From contig NW_020825289.1 of the NCBI RefSeq assembly GCF_003286085.1, forward strand, positions 9,424,001-9,488,000: a DNA stretch of 64,000 nt, written 5' to 3'. The notes below the pieces were generated by a model. That model searched no databases, was not told the DNA's origin, and was given only the letters and a program-made list of their open reading frames with translations. The stretch's first letter is position 1. Each line of letters begins with the position of its first letter. The position numbers and the translations under genes are program-made. Below are positions 41,675-54,800 of the stretch, in pieces. The DNA comes from Drosophila persimilis (Eukaryota > Arthropoda > Insecta > Diptera > Drosophilidae).

Positions 41675-44600
41675 ATGTCGACGCGCTCGCAATTAACCAA
41701 GGACTTGAACGGTGAGTAATTCTCTCTTTCGTCTCTGTCGCTCTGTCTCTCTTTCACTCTCTCGCGTTGTTTGTCTCCCCTGCACACACACATTCTCCTT
41801 CGAGCGGTGTTTGTGTCGTTCCTTTGTTTTGAGGAAGTGCATCTGCATCCCCAGCGCCGACGATGACGACGTTTTGTTTTCGGTTTTTACTGTTTTGTTT
41901 AGCCCGCTGCCGGCTTCCGTTTGCCTGAATGCGACACCCGAGTTGAGGGACAGGGATGGAGACAGGGACACAGACGGACCGTTCGCACGTTAACATTTCC
42001 ACCCACCCAATGACAAATGGCCCCCCACACACACACACATGCAGACTACTCCCCCCCTTCCCTTTGATACAATCAGTTTTCGAAGCACTGTGTCGCAGGC
42101 AGTGGCTCTCCAACTTTGCTTTTAATTAATTTTTTACCCTTTTAAAAATGGGGCTTTCTGATTCAGTACTCCAATGTACAATGTACATATACAAAATAAC
42201 GATCAATCTTTAAGGGTATCTTAAGCTTCAGCCGCGATGTATTATTTCCTGCTTTAATTGAGCTTAAACTTAGTATCGGAGCAGAAGCAGAAAGTGGAAA
42301 TATCACTAGACCGTGTTTATGTGCTCGTAATAAACAGCTAATAAAAGTAGGTACATACCATATAAGCTAACTAAATAATACTTATTCAGCGGCCGTTTTT
42401 ATTTTATTGTCATTCAGAGCTTCCTTCCATTCAACCATATTGATAACAGGGCATACAAATGCGTGTACTCTACCGAAGCAATCCTCGTGGTTACCAATTA
42501 AACTTCACGTTCAGGTTCCTACGGAAATCGGTTAACGCTTGGCCAAACGCCGGGGGGGGCCAGAACTCCACGGGGCGTGAAACCCAATCTGACAAAAGCC
42601 GAAACACTCACCGCTGGGCATGAAGAGCCCCCACCGTAATGTTCTATGACAGGTGTCTGTCTGGTCCAATATCGCAGGCTTCCGCAATCCCCCAACCCTT
42701 TCACACACTGGTTCCGAATCGAAGCGAAAACCGGAACATTTTGGTGCCCCATTTTCGCTATTTTTGCGGCTAGAGTGGATAACGTTTTGTGGTTGCAGAA
42801 GAACAATTGAAAAACTACCGTAATTTTAGAATTGTGTTGTTTTTCCAAATGATGGAATCTCTTGATCCATCCATCCATATATTTGTGTAGGTGTTTTTCT
42901 GATAATATATGTATATATCTTATCTATCCGATTTTACTATCACGGAAATTGGTAAATGTTTTCTACTATACTATCCATCATCCCGAAGCACTGTGCCCTG
43001 GCGATGTCAATGGGAATTTTCCCCAAGCTCGTCGCCACTGCGAGTAATTTAAATTGAGTGCAGTGACAGCGGAAGGAGGAGTCGGTTCTCTGTTCATGGT
43101 GGTTCTTGGTTCTTGGTTCTTGTTCCCAGGTGTAGGTGTTGACATGGTTGTTTCTTGTTTGTTTGCTTTACGTGTTGTTTGTCCAGGTGGTGGTCTCCTC
43201 TATCCTCCATGTGTACCACCGTCTACCTAACCCATCGAGATGCTCTCGTTGCTACTCCCGTGTTTACTCCGACTTTAGAAGAATCTTTTCCCTTCCAATT
43301 AGTATATTCTTATTAAAATTAAATGGGAAAAACCTTATGCAATCATCTCGATGTTTTATTTTCGACGGCTGTTGCAAATGAATTTGAATCTGAGTGCGCT
43401 GGAATGTGGCACACCCGCTCCAAATTGTGCATTGACAATTTAATTTATGATTCTGTCGCGACTTTCGTTCCAGTTGGCTACCAAAATAAACTTGATTCTG
43501 TCCCGCAGCTGTGTGGTGTTTTTGGCCTGGGGCTATCGGTGCTGCACCCGAAACTCAATTGGGCGTTATATAGTGGTCGTCTAGCGATCAGCTGTCTGAT
43601 TTATTCTCGGCCTGACTGCACTGTTCATTGTTTTGAAAGATTTAAGACTGTTTGGACACCTGTCGCCGTCATTAATCATGCTGAAAATCGTTCCATCTTG
43701 CAAGGAAATTAACGATTGCCCGATAGAAGGCGCCGCCCACCCTTCTAAAGTTATAGGAAATATAAGATAAGAAGTCGGTATAAATTGATACCACAGAAAG
43801 ATTGCGATTTGAGTGCAAGGTAATTAAACGCTTCCTTTGGGGACCCTTTGTCGTTTATCAACACTACGTCGCAATGCAGCAATAAATGAGGGGGTAAAAG
43901 CCCCATTTTCTTGTATGCCTATCAATGTTTTCTATTATCCAGTGTACTCGATTCTTTCTCTCTCTGTCCCGCTCTCTGTCTCTCGTTCGCTGCTGATAAG
44001 CCAGGGCCCGCTGATAAGGCGGTCGTGTTTATCGGGGGGGCTCTCAGTGCTTATTTCGACGCGTTTTGTGCCTGGCCTGTCTCTGTGGGCCCGCAAATCC
44101 GTTAAGAACGCGTCCCCCGGTCTTCGGACACACTCGCCGTACTAGTATGTATTTGTGTCTGTCTTTCTGTCGGTGTACTTGAACCGTTATTACGAATATT
44201 ACGTGGATGGCTGGCATGTACACCAACGAGATGATGAATCACATCGATCAGTATTTGCGGCGCATTATGGAGCTGCAGATACGCGACGTGGTGAAGAAGC
44301 AGCGCGACGAAGGTGAGCGCCGTCGTTTCCATTTGTTTACCGTAATTTGAATGCGTCATTGCTGCGGCTGCACATTCCCGCTCTGTTGCTCTGTTGCTCT
44401 GTGGCTCTCTTTTGTTCTGTTCCGCCTTGGAACCGATCTATCGATCGATCTTCCAGTCGTTCAGGTGCGGTCTCTCCAACGATTTTGCACTTCATAAAAG
44501 TTTGCCCGACCCCCATCCTCCCCACTGACCCTCTGACCACACCTTGTACTCAAACGGAAATTGACTTGTTGAAAGTATATTGTTGCTCTTGCGGTTGCTC

Positions 44601-45824
44601 CTCTCTTTGTTTATTTGTTGTGTAGGGTCTTCAAAGGCTTATCTCTGGCAGCGACTTCCACTCCATTTACTCAGCGCCAGCGGGGAGTTTCGGGGAGAGA
44701 GCCCCCGAGGTCGTATACCATACTCATTGTTGCAATCGATTACACACAAAGTGGATGTGCAATAAGCCAAATAAACAGAATGATTGGGAAAAACAGTGCG
44801 TTCAGGAAGATTTTTCAAACAAAGGCAGAGTTATGGCCAACAAAAGTGCTTACAGACCAAGGAAATTTCTGAGTGGGATTTATGTGGAATGGACCGCCCA
44901 AATGCATCCTTCCACTGCCCCAATTCTAATAGACTTCAACCGTGCGAGGTCTCTGCCCTACCCCGCGGCCCCTCGGAAGACGTGTGTGAGAAAATTCCCA
45001 GCCAAAAGCCAAATCAAATGCAAATCAATTCACAAATTTATACAAATCTCAATCGTCGGGCGGAGCTGCTGCTCTCCGAAGGCCAATGCAAAAAAACAAA
45101 GGCAGTGGCAGTGGCGATTGCCCCAATTGGGGTTGCGAGAGCCTGACCCCGGGCTGACCCAGTTGCTAGCTCTCGATGATACTGTCCGCTCAGGTGGGGG
45201 ATTATTTATGCCGCCAATTAAGTGGCGTGCTTACCATTCATTTGCAATGCAACTAAGTGGCAAATGGCCCGCCATTAGTGCGAATTTATAATCGCAGGCA
45301 CCAGCCTCCGTTCCAGCACCCGCTCCCCCTCTCTCTTGGCGCGTCGCGGCTCTCTCTCTCTCCTGCTATCTTTGTTTTACTCTCACTTTCAGCTTGCTCC
45401 AATTTCAATGGCGCTGCTCTAGTTATCCTTGTTGCTCATTAGTGATGCATGTTTTCGTTGTTGCTTTGGCTCACGCATAGTAACGGCACCTGGGCGCTCT
45501 GAGCCAGACAATTTTCGGTGGATTGGGGGGTAGAGGAAGACGAAAGTTGGGGCCGAACTAGTTTGACAGCATCTCAAAAAAAAAATACATTGGAGAAAGA
45601 AGAAAGAACGAACCGCACGGCAGCGCCATTAAAAGCCAAAGCCGAAACACGCTCATGTGCTCCATTTTCCAATAGCCAAGTGCGAATCTCTCTCTCTCTC
45701 TCTTCCGCTCTCCTGCTGCTCTCTTTCTCTATGGCTATGGTGCTGGCTGGTGAAATTGTGTCACCCAACAAGTGACGTTAATGACGTCGGGCCTGACGCT
45801 CGCATCCCTGACCTGGCTCCCGCT

Positions 45825-45856
<32 letters not shown>

Positions 45857-48800
45857 GCCCACTTATATATTTTGGGCGAGCAAAAGAGGCGGACAACGGA
45901 CCGAGAGAGTAGGAGAACCCGAACCTGTCGCTTTCTAATACTCTGCCACAATGGGCGAGCGCAGGCCGCAACGAAATTTTCGCACAATAAATTGCGTTTT
46001 GAGGTCAAGCAAGGCCCGCCCCGCCCCGCTCCGCCCGCAATGAGAGTCACACATACATATGTATGTACATATATGGGAGGCAGAAGGTGTTGTTTACGCC
46101 CAATTTGTTAAACAATTCGATCAACAGCTGTATAGTAAATGATTCACGGAAAATCAGATGACTCTTTTGTTTTGGTCACTGTATAATAACGGTGAATGAC
46201 TTTAAACGATTGAAGATTCCTTTCTCTTACTCTTAAGAGTTGAGCATTTAATTAAGAGTCCCACTCTTCCCAATGCTTCCTACTTTCTCTCTTCCTTCTT
46301 GAAGTCCCTCCCACTCACTCTTCGATCCCCCGTCCGCCCACTGTCTTCGCCGTGTGCCCTATTGCACAAAAATATAATTAATATAACGTAAAGTAATCAC
46401 AAACTTGCGCAAAGAAAGACGAAAATCAAAACAAAAAAACCTTCGTTTAACTTTCTTTTGTGCTGCGCTTGATGGAAGCGCCGGCAGCGGTAAGGGCAGC
46501 CGACAGCGACAGCGACAGAGACAGCGACAGCGACAGAGGAAGAGACAAATACAGAGGCCTTGCCATTGTTATATCGTACTCGGACTTTTTTCTCGCAAGC
46601 ATTTAAAGCGATTGCCGTTAACTGAATTTGTTGTTGTGTGCGCGAATGATTCACTCTCTGTCGTCTGGCATGCACTGGGAGAAGCTAAGCTAAGCCTCTC
46701 TTTGGTAAACATTTAAATTTGAAAAATGATAAATGGGTAAGATAACTACCAGATTTCTGTTCTGTTTTCCCTGGGTAGTCATCATTATCTCTGTCACGAC
46801 CCCTGCCCTGCGCCTTTCCCCCCTTTGACTGACCGTTTCAGAATATTGTGTGCAATTGCTGTCAAACTGCAAAATACTTTTCTGACAAGTTTTGACAGCC
46901 TTTGCTGCATTTGCAGGCGGAGACAGTGCTACAAACTGTTGTACAAACTACACAGACAATGCACGCACACACACACACACACACACGCCGGGGTGTTGGA
47001 CTAAGAGATACTGACGGGTGACACATGCACTATGCACCATGCACCATGCACCCGCTCACGGCACAGTAGAGTCACTCCCAGCCCATAGGTAGGCGGAGGC
47101 GAAGGCGGAGGGGACAGGGCGATGGCGAGGGCAGACACTTGTAGTTGGGAGCGTATGAGTATTTTGAACTCGTGTAATCTCTGCCATTGTGCCGAGCTTT
47201 GCAGCTGCAAAAAGCAGATAAAATTGGGTCACATTCGTTGGGTTCTGAGTCTGAGCCAGCTTAGATGGTTGTCAATGCCGCCTGCAGATTCCGCTACGAA
47301 AAAAGGCCACAAACTGGACAAAAACTTGTTGGCCAAACTTTATGGGAGTATCAGTTCTTTGAACCCGATCTGGGTACATTACACGGCCATTGGAGAGCCA
47401 TTTATGAGGCCCAAACCGTAAATCGAACGAAACAACCGCAGAAATCAATTAAAGCCAAATTTCCTTTTAGCGGAAATGGACCTGCGACAGTAACAGAGTG
47501 GGGGTTGAGCCAGACAGGTAATCATGTTGCATGTTCAATGTAATGGGCTTCTGGCTGTGGAGTTTCAGGTGTACATATATCTGTATCTGTAGAACTCCGC
47601 CCTCAGAGAAGTTCAATGTTTGCTCCTGTCGTCTCACCGCTCTCCACCTTCAATAACCTTTCCTCGTCTGGTTTGTCGTATGAGGGTATTTCAGAGCCAT
47701 CATTCGGTTAGACATTCAATAAGAATATATAGCGAAATCCCAGTGGATGTCGGATATACCATGTGGCAATGTTTATGCGTGACAAATCAGTGACTTCTGG
47801 GAACTGTAGGCTAGCTGGGCAACTGGACTGGGTAGGGAGGAGAACTGCCAGCAAAGTAGTGGAAAGTTTTCAAAGTGTATAGAAACTTCGGTAATTTCCG
47901 TTCTCTATCATTTATTTGTTGTACAAGTAGTTCCGCTGCTTCTGCTCCGAATTTCATCTCTCTTTCGTACACGTTATTGACATAGTGACGCCCAATACGT
48001 ACCTCTGTTTGAGAGTTCAGAAAGGGAGTGGGAGAGGGAGCGGGATAGAGTGCCCAGGTTCATTCACATTTCGAAGCGCTCGGCCTGCAATTAAGAGAGA
48101 ATCAGTCAACTGTGGTTCACTGTTGTTGCCATCTCACTCGCTCGGCTTCTTCACGCGACAGGCCCGGGTCTTCCAGTGGGGTGTGGTGTGGTGTGGTCTG
48201 TGCGTGTCGAAATGTCTTAACAATCTATTTTGGCCATAACGCACAATTGGCACTCATTATCGTAGTCACGCCGTCCTCCCATGGGCATGGGCCGTGGGCC
48301 ATAAAGACAAAATGCCTTAATATTTATTTTGCCCAGCACTTTGTGGCCGGGCCTAGTGAGTGTGGTCAGGCTCGGAAATTGGCCGGCCGCAGCTCTTTTT
48401 ATGGCCGTGAAGGGAGGGGGGGGCGTCATCATGCAAATCCATTGCCAAGCGTTACCCGAATGCCCGTATCTGCTTTTCACTTTCCACTGGCACCACTCCA
48501 AAAGAGGGAGAGCGGCGGAGAGAGAGAGAGAGAGTGATTATCGGGAAGATAGCTGGAAGAGAGGCAAAAAATATCTCCTTTCGTTTCGAGGGAGCGGCAC
48601 CTCTGCTATGCCGGCAGTCAGAATTTTTGGCATTTCAATTCCATTTCCCCCTCCTTCGCGTGCGGCATAGCCAGACACAAGGAGTCATAACTCTCGACTC
48701 CAGGCCCCAGAGAAAAAAGAGCCGGAGGCATGCCTGTCGCATGACATAATATGTAGGCTTACCTCCCCCTTGCACTTGAGCATGCTGCTCTTCCTCGTCG

Positions 48801-51800
48801 TCGCTCGGCCGTGTGTGGGAGTGTGTGTGTGTGTGTCTGTGTTTGGCTGGAGTGAAAGAGAGAACGTGTGAGAGTATGCTAAGTAGCTGGCGGCACAGGC
48901 ACGGCATTGCCCCGTGCCCCTATCCTGCTCTCACGGCTCCCCGGGGGGGCTGTACGTGTTTCGTTTGAAAACCTTTGAATCAATTCGTTATACGGGCAAT
49001 GATATAATTCCCGATTTTAGCATGCATAACGCCACAAAGCGCGACACACACATATGTATAACGATATGTGCATACATATGTATGTGTGATATCGTAATAA
49101 TATTTCAAGTTTTTATTGTGCGACGCAGCTGCACAGCGGACCTCGGATGTCACTTAATTGCATTTCCGCTTGCCTCCAAGATGATATTTATACCGTTTCA
49201 TCTCTCTCTATCTCTATCTCTCTTTGCAGAAAGTGTCAAATCGATTCTGGGGCGCCACACAAAGATACTCGTCAAGTATATGGTCAAATTGGAAACGAAA
49301 GGCGATAAGACGGAGAATCGTGTTTTGGTAAGTGGATCCCCCCAGCCCGCATCCACCTTCCGCCAGTGGCTGGACTTTCAACAAGCTGCAGGTGCCGCAT
49401 ATGCTGCTGCTGCCTGTCAGCGGCACAGATTCAAATGTTTGCCTCTCTGTCGGGCAGTCCAGTGGTCCAATTTGTGCATGGAAATTGCATTCTGCAGCCA
49501 AATTGCCAGCAAATGAATGAATTGTCAAGTACACTTAGGGCCCAGGCATGACCTGAAGTGTTTTTCCGAAGTAATTGAAGGAGCAAGGAGACAAACTTTG
49601 TCCCAGACTCAGTATTAAACGCCCAAAACTTTTTACGAAAATTCTCCTCAAAAATCAGAAAATGTTGAAATATTCTCGAAAGTCTAGGAATAATGAATAA
49701 TAATGTTCAGTAATTGAATTGAGACAGGTGTCGAAATGGGGGGCACTTGGCACAAAGCCCCACAAATTGAACAAGGAGACAGAGAAATGAGGAACGAGGT
49801 TATTATTGAGAATTATAGATTAAGGTCAGGTCAGTTGTCGAGTCAAGGAAGGAGTTCCCTCATTGAATTATCCAAAAAGCTGGAAATCTGTTCAGTATTT
49901 TGAACCATCCCAGACTGAGTAGCAGATTTTCTGAAATACTAATCCCTACGTGAAGGTCATCTCAAGTTCTGTAGCTTTTGTATAGAATCTAAAAGGTAAT
50001 TATCGGAACTATTTGGGAAAAAAAGCATTTTGAAAACGATGATGCCATCCGTAAATTAAAGCAATTAACATACGTAATTCAATCATCAAAGATTAGATTT
50101 CAATTTCAACAATTGAATCAGTTTTAGCTCTTACAGTTTTAGCTCCATCTCAGCTCTCAGCTATCAATCCGTAAACTTAATTAAAACCACTCTCGGGGGA
50201 GACAATCTCGAGGGAAAAAGAATACTTTCTGGAGGCAAAAGTTTCCCACCTGCCTGCCCCGCACCGCCCCGCCCGCCCAGTCACTGTCTGTAATTGATAT
50301 TTTATAGCATACTTAGCGGCGACACGGCCCTTGCCCTTTTGGAGGCCAAGCTATGCTAATTTCTTGGATGGCCAGGCCGACAAAACTTGTACGGCCGCTT
50401 GAGGAGCTCACACAGCCGGAAAATTGATTTGTGCAAGCCGCTTACCCGTATACTCCTACTCCCACGTCGCGTACGGTGGCTGAGACAAAGTGTCCAATTA
50501 CCAAAGTCGGCCGGAGCTCCTCTGCTGCTTCTACTGCTTTGTTGCCTCTGCATTTGAGTGGCTAAACGAATTATGTGACGCACTTTGATTTCCAATTGGA
50601 AGGCAGCGAACTTTCTTTATCAATGCAGAAGTTGAGGAGCAGAGAGACAGCCACCGGGACTGGGACAAAGGCCGTAGAAAATTGAATTTACCCTGCAAAG
50701 AATACCCACGATACAGGATATTTCTTTGAGTGTAGGTCCGCTGGCTAATGGAGTTACTCTCCACTAATGAGCCACCTCCCTAATGGAGTTGCAGTTTTGT
50801 TTCAGAGTGTCTAGAGTGTCTGCCTTTTGATTTCCAATTAAAACACTCTGTCTAATGGTTCTCTCCTTGCAGGTCTTTACTCCCGTGCGGGTTTACTTGC
50901 TGAATGCCAAAGTGCCAACGAAGGTGAGCCTTTTAACGCACGTCCTGTGCATCAACGCTAATTCTTCTTTTATCTCGTATTGCTTTCAGATCGAATGCCA
51001 TTTCCACTATCTGGACATTGTGGGGGTCGAGAGCAAGAAGTCCACCCACTTTTCCATTGTGACCAACGATCGGCCATACTCGTTTGCCACCACCGGCGAT
51101 GCGGGCAATTTCAGCTCGGTACGGAGCCCTCCATCCATTCAATTATTATTATTCTAAAGTACAATATGTGTATAATTAACTCGATTCCATCTTTGTGCTC
51201 ATTCTGCAGAACGCTGATGTCATTCTAACCGATTTGGCCTCAGCCATCAAGCAGATATTTCCAACAGTTCCTCTAAAATACATCATCCGCAAGGCAAGTA
51301 TGAATGTTAGCCAGATGAATCCATGAAATCACTTGATTCTGGGATCGTTTATTGATGGAGTGTCAATGGAGAGCTTTTGCCAATGGAAAACCCACTCCCG
51401 AAAAGGGTGTAGAGAGACGACAATCCACTGACTACTGACTGACTCACGTCGGGCTTTAATTAATGTTTAATTGAATATTTAGCGAACAATTGTGTGTATC
51501 TGGTGTGCCTCACCCACAGCCATGCGTGCGTTCCATCTGCACTGCTCCCCCCTCCGGCCAATTAGGGGCTTAAGTGCATAAACGTTGTCATCTGGCGCAG
51601 TCGGGGTTAATAATTCAATGCATTTATAATGCTCCTACAACTGGCACACGAGTTTGTTATAAAATATGCTGGCTATACGTTTATGCAAATCGGGCAGATC
51701 CGCCCACCACCGGCCACCACTCGGAGCGGCACCCACGTCATAATTTAAGAATAAGTACTCTCCCTTTCGCTCTCTTGGGGCGAGTACTATCATCTTGCAA

Positions 51801-54800
51801 AGCAAGTATTCCACTGGGACTTATACCACACCGTATAGGGTATCGTGGGTGTCTGTCTGTCTTAGGCAAGAGTATCTGAAACCTCGGCCCTTGAAGCTTC
51901 CACCTCTCTTGTTTTCCATTGTCGAGTGGGGAAAAAGGCAGCCAGCAATTGAAGCAACATGTTTGGATAATTGCCACATGACACGCGAACTGTTGACGAC
52001 TCAAAATCTAGGCATCAAAATTCACATTAAGCAAAAGTGTTAAACGCGAGATTAAGCAGGCAGGCAGGCCTGCCCAAAGTGGGGTCGCTTCCGAGTCCAA
52101 GTCCGAGTCCGAGGAGTCATGGAACTGTGAATTGTTCTTCAAGTTGGTCAACTTGCAGCACAACAATGTCGGACACTTGAAACCCTGGAAGCTCTTCAAA
52201 ACTTGATGAAGTTTTTCCAAAACAGATATTTGCAGCAGGTCTCTGAACTTTTTGCATTTCTCTCTCTGTCTCTCTTTTCAACAGATCGATATACAGCCCC
52301 CGGAACGGGAGACAATTTTCTCCGAGGAATTCCGACCCTCCGATCCGCGGAATGTGGGACCCTGCGGTGGCTTCAGCGCCCAGTACGCCTGCATGTGCGA
52401 CTTCCATGGGGTGCCGTACCGCGAGGAGGTGGCCTGGGATGTGGACACCATCTATCTGTCCCACGACACGCGAGTCCTCAACCTGCGCGACTTTGACCAC
52501 TTGGAACCGAAGTAAGTTTCTAAGTGGCTAATGAGGATTATAATTGACTGAATGACGTTCTTCTGTTTTATGCAGAGACTTGATGGCCATCGTTTCGGCG
52601 CTGGAGTACAATACGTTTTTTCGTGGCCTAAAGGCCGCCCACATGCGTCTCTCCCACGAAACCCTGGAACGCATCCTGCACGTGCTCAAGCGCTCGATGT
52701 GGCTGGAGGAGCTGCATCTGGAGGCGTTAGGCTTAAGGTGAGCATTCAGCCACATTCCGAGTAATCTGCGTGACACTGATGGCATATTATCGCTCTTTTC
52801 AGATGGGATTTCCTGAACAAGTTATCTATATCTGTGATAACGAATAGCAATCCCGCCATTCGCACCATCGATCTGAGCCACAATATAATTGAGGACAAAG
52901 GTGTGTCTCCCCCAGGCCATGCAGCCATCCAGCCCCCTATTCCCAAACCCCTTAATCCTCTGCCCTGCCCCCGAGAGCCGCCACGCGTAATCCAATTAAT
53001 CCAATTCTTGTCTACTCTACCCATCTGTTCTCTTTGTGTGTTCTCTTGTCGATTGTGTTGTCGATTTTCCTTTTTGTTTCGATGCTTATTGTCGATTATG
53101 TGTGACATTTTGTTCGTGTAGGTGCAAGCTCGTTGTGCGCCCTACTTGGAAAGATTGTACAAGGTTTGCAGCCACTAATAGAAACATCATTTATCATTTA
53201 TCTCTAAATATATAATACCTATTGCCATATTGTAATACATTTGCCATGCCATGCCGTTCTTGCCATTGTTGTTGCTGTTGTAAGCGCTCTTGTTTGTTGA
53301 TTTCATCAATATTTGCAATACGATTATCCAAAACTAATCCTCCCACCCGACATGTCCTTCCCGTCCATAACCCATTGCCACAAATGCCCCCCGCCCCTCT
53401 GCAAATTGCCACCAAAGTTAGCACTCAGTCAGACCTTATTTCATACTCTTCTTCATGCATTTGATATACCAAAATATTGGTCCAGAAATTAGTGAAAAAT
53501 TCCCCAATTGGAACCACCACAGATCATGCTTCATTCATGTCAATATCTCTCGTTGTTCGTCAAATATCGTTCCTTAGAGTTCCTTAGTTCCATTTGCTAA
53601 AGCATTTGTGTTTCTTTTCTGCTGCTTAGGTGCCATACATCTGGCCGGACCCATAGCCAAGGTGTCGAAGGGTCTGTGCAAGCTGGCCCTGGCCCACTGC
53701 GGCCTCACCTCGAAGGGCGTCAACCAGATGTCGCACTCACTGACGCTCAATCAAAGTATTTCGAACTCGCTCACGTATCTAGACCTAAGTGGTAATAGTC
53801 TCAAAGATGATTTAACCGTGAGTACTGCCTGCGTCTGCAACCAAATGGAGCTACAACTGAATCTGCTATTTGTTTCGCAGAATCTGCACAATTTCCTGGC
53901 TCAACCCAATGTGCTGGAGCACCTGGACCTGGCCTCGACTGACATCATGCTGGAGAATGTATGTATCTTGGATTAGAAATCGAATCTATGGAGAATCTCC
54001 AACTCAAACAATATCCATTTAATCCTTTAGCTGTTTGGAGCTCTGCTGCGCGGCTGTGCCACGCATCTGGCCCACCTGAATGTCTCGCACAACTCGTTCA
54101 GCACGAAGAAGGGCAAGGAGATACCGCCCTCGTTCAAGCAGTTCTTCACCAGCACATTGAGCCTCAAGCATCTGAACATCGCCGGCTGCAAGCTGCCCAT
54201 GGAGGCGCTCAAGAACCTGCTGCTCGGCCTGGCCTGCAACGAGTCCACGGCGGGCCTCTACCTGGACCTCAGCAGCAATACGCTCGGCACCCAAGGCGCC
54301 CACGTGCTCGAGTCCTGCATACACGGCGTACGTGTGCTCCAGAGCCTGGACATCAGCGACAACAGTGAGTGGTGGCCAGAGCATGTCTTTACCATTGGGT
54401 GTCGCAATCCCTAACCTAACTGTTCGAATCCCCTTGCAGATCTGGATGCAGAGCTCGCGCCCGTGCTGACGGCCATTTCGAAGAACCCCTCGATTCGAAC
54501 GCTCCACCTGTGCCGCAGTCTGACGGGCATGAAGCCGAAGCACATACCCCCTGTGATGGACGCCCTGGTGAACCTCATCCAGAAGGACGACTTCCCGCTG
54601 GCCGAGCTGGTGTTGTCGGAGAACAAACTCAAGCACGACCTGCACGACTTCATCAACGCCCTCGGCAGCAACCAGAGTCTCCAGAAGCTGGACATCAGCG
54701 GCAACTTCATGGGCGACGTGGGCGCCCGGCTACTCGCGAAGGCGCTGCAGATCAACAATCGCCTGCGCACCATCTACATGGACAAGAACGGGGTCACGCT

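Noticed and set aside
46966-46985. CA run as a candidate regulatory element
   Set aside because: Ordinary microsatellite with no supporting context.
48914-49229. Open frame extending upstream of CARMIL exon two, suggesting an alternative start
   Set aside because: The translation is chance-like (AT-rich, Ile/Cys/Tyr runs), and a good CTTTGCAG acceptor defines the exon start.
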